DNA from: Schizochytrium sp. TIO01
Lineage: Eukaryota; Sar; Bigyra; Thraustochytrida; Thraustochytriidae
Assembly (NCBI GenBank): GCA_004764695.1
Contig: SMSO01000031.1
Span: forward strand, 5,823,261 to 5,887,260
Direction: 5' to 3'
DNA: 64,000 nt
This document shows positions 63,901 to 64,000 of the stretch, in pieces. The notes beneath the pieces are model-generated. The model worked only from the letters and a program-made list of their open reading frames with translations, was not told the DNA's origin and did no database searches. The position numbers and the translations under genes are program-made. How positions within the stretch are numbered: position 1 is the stretch's first letter; each line of letters starts with the position of its first letter.

Positions 63901-64000
63901 GCGGCCCTCACAAGCATCAAACTTCACATCGAACCCAGTTATGGTTGGAGTAGAACCCGAGCTTGGTATGAGTAAAGTTGAGCAGATGGAGAGTTACACT
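60903..64000 (+). CDS. Long open frame with RNase H-like (DDE-type) signature, runs off the window
   Basis: Read from codon 60902-60904, this frame has no stop for 1033 codons up to base 64000, far beyond chance. The first in-frame ATG is 60995. Taking 60902 as codon 1: a basic coiled region (about 60-110, RRDARNSRNHKKRQAAIEQA); FISIDCTFEIPDRIVVYLTQ with Asp175; DCVWTDTCCSRSKEIIEEVF with Asp256; VPVRLDLFHWLRRLDPIMAT with Asp279/His282. The 81-residue Asp-Asp spacing and beta-strand context match DDE/RNase H transposases. A third acidic residue was not assigned. Later parts (about 400-1033) include AYKIMGLARADIVITVNVAA, RAPGAARASFHGMRLPFQG and a CKAHCDK Cys/His cluster. It is 3'-truncated by the window. 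Confidence 0.7.

Larger units (their letters stand above)
59756..64000 (+). mobile_element. Left part of a large transposon-like gene (DUF6729-type zinc ribbon plus RNase H-like domain)
   Basis: Three consecutive plus-strand coding blocks appear to belong together: an acidic block (59756-60052), a zinc-ribbon block (60081 or 60129 to 60902) and a block open from 60854 to the window end. The zinc ribbon followed by an Asp...Asp domain with a transposase-like basic helical region suggests a DDE-type DNA transposon protein. DUF6729 proteins, as I recall, show this ribbon. The element end, terminal repeats and 3' end are outside the window or not identified. A host-derived gene cannot be excluded. 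Confidence 0.6.

Overview
The window is nuclear DNA of a unicellular eukaryote. It encodes a ubiquitin::eS30 ribosomal fusion, a 26S proteasome lid subunit (RPN9/PSMD13), a VPS9-domain Rab exchange factor and splicing factor PRP18. Two genes (PRP18 and ubiquitin-eS30) are split by clear GT-AG introns. Intron-poor genes, very long single-exon frames and a secreted EGF-module protein fit a stramenopile, perhaps a thraustochytrid-like labyrinthulomycete. That placement is inference from gene style, not from a marker gene.

Layout. 1-2.0 kb: no convincing gene. 2.0-3.2 kb (+): ubiquitin-eS30, whose start codon lies 731 bases upstream of exon 2. 4.1-5.3 kb (-): RPN9. 5.95-7.1 kb (+): a broken gene with a PD-(D/E)xK nuclease-like signature. 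7.3-14.4 kb (-): a 2361-residue protein with about 28 near-identical 34-residue repeats and C-terminal coiled coils. 14.4-24.6 kb: accessory DNA with minisatellites, a 16-bp satellite running into a (CAAA)n tract, and an inverted-repeat transposable element with three related termini. 24.7-26.6 kb (-): secreted EGF-module protein. 29.5-31.5 kb (-): VPS9 protein. 32.4-40.9 kb (-): a 2.8-thousand-residue coiled-coil protein with a hydrophobic N-terminus and several internal repeat families. 41-47.5 kb: gene-poor, microsatellite-rich. 47.6-49.0 kb (-): secreted DUF2252 protein. 50.5-51.7 kb (-): Q/H-rich unknown protein. 52-56.8 kb: AT-rich, no supported gene. 56.9-58.3 kb (-): PRP18. 59.7-64.0 kb (+): the left part of a large transposon-like gene that runs off the window.

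The right-hand element is the most notable find. A zinc-ribbon ORF (60129-60902) is followed, one frame away, by an ORF that stays open for 1033 codons from 60902 to the last base. It contains an RNase H-like Asp/Asp pair in a transposase-like context. I read it as one gene of a little-described DDE-type element (the zinc ribbon resembles DUF6729), disrupted or spliced at a TTTT run near 60897-60900.

The housekeeping genes (ubiquitin-eS30, RPN9, PRP18, VPS9) share no pathway or operon-like arrangement. The two giant repeat proteins share an architecture: hydrophobic N-terminal segment, tandem repeats expanded at the DNA level, and long coiled coils. They may be structural or scaffold proteins, but no function can be assigned from sequence alone.
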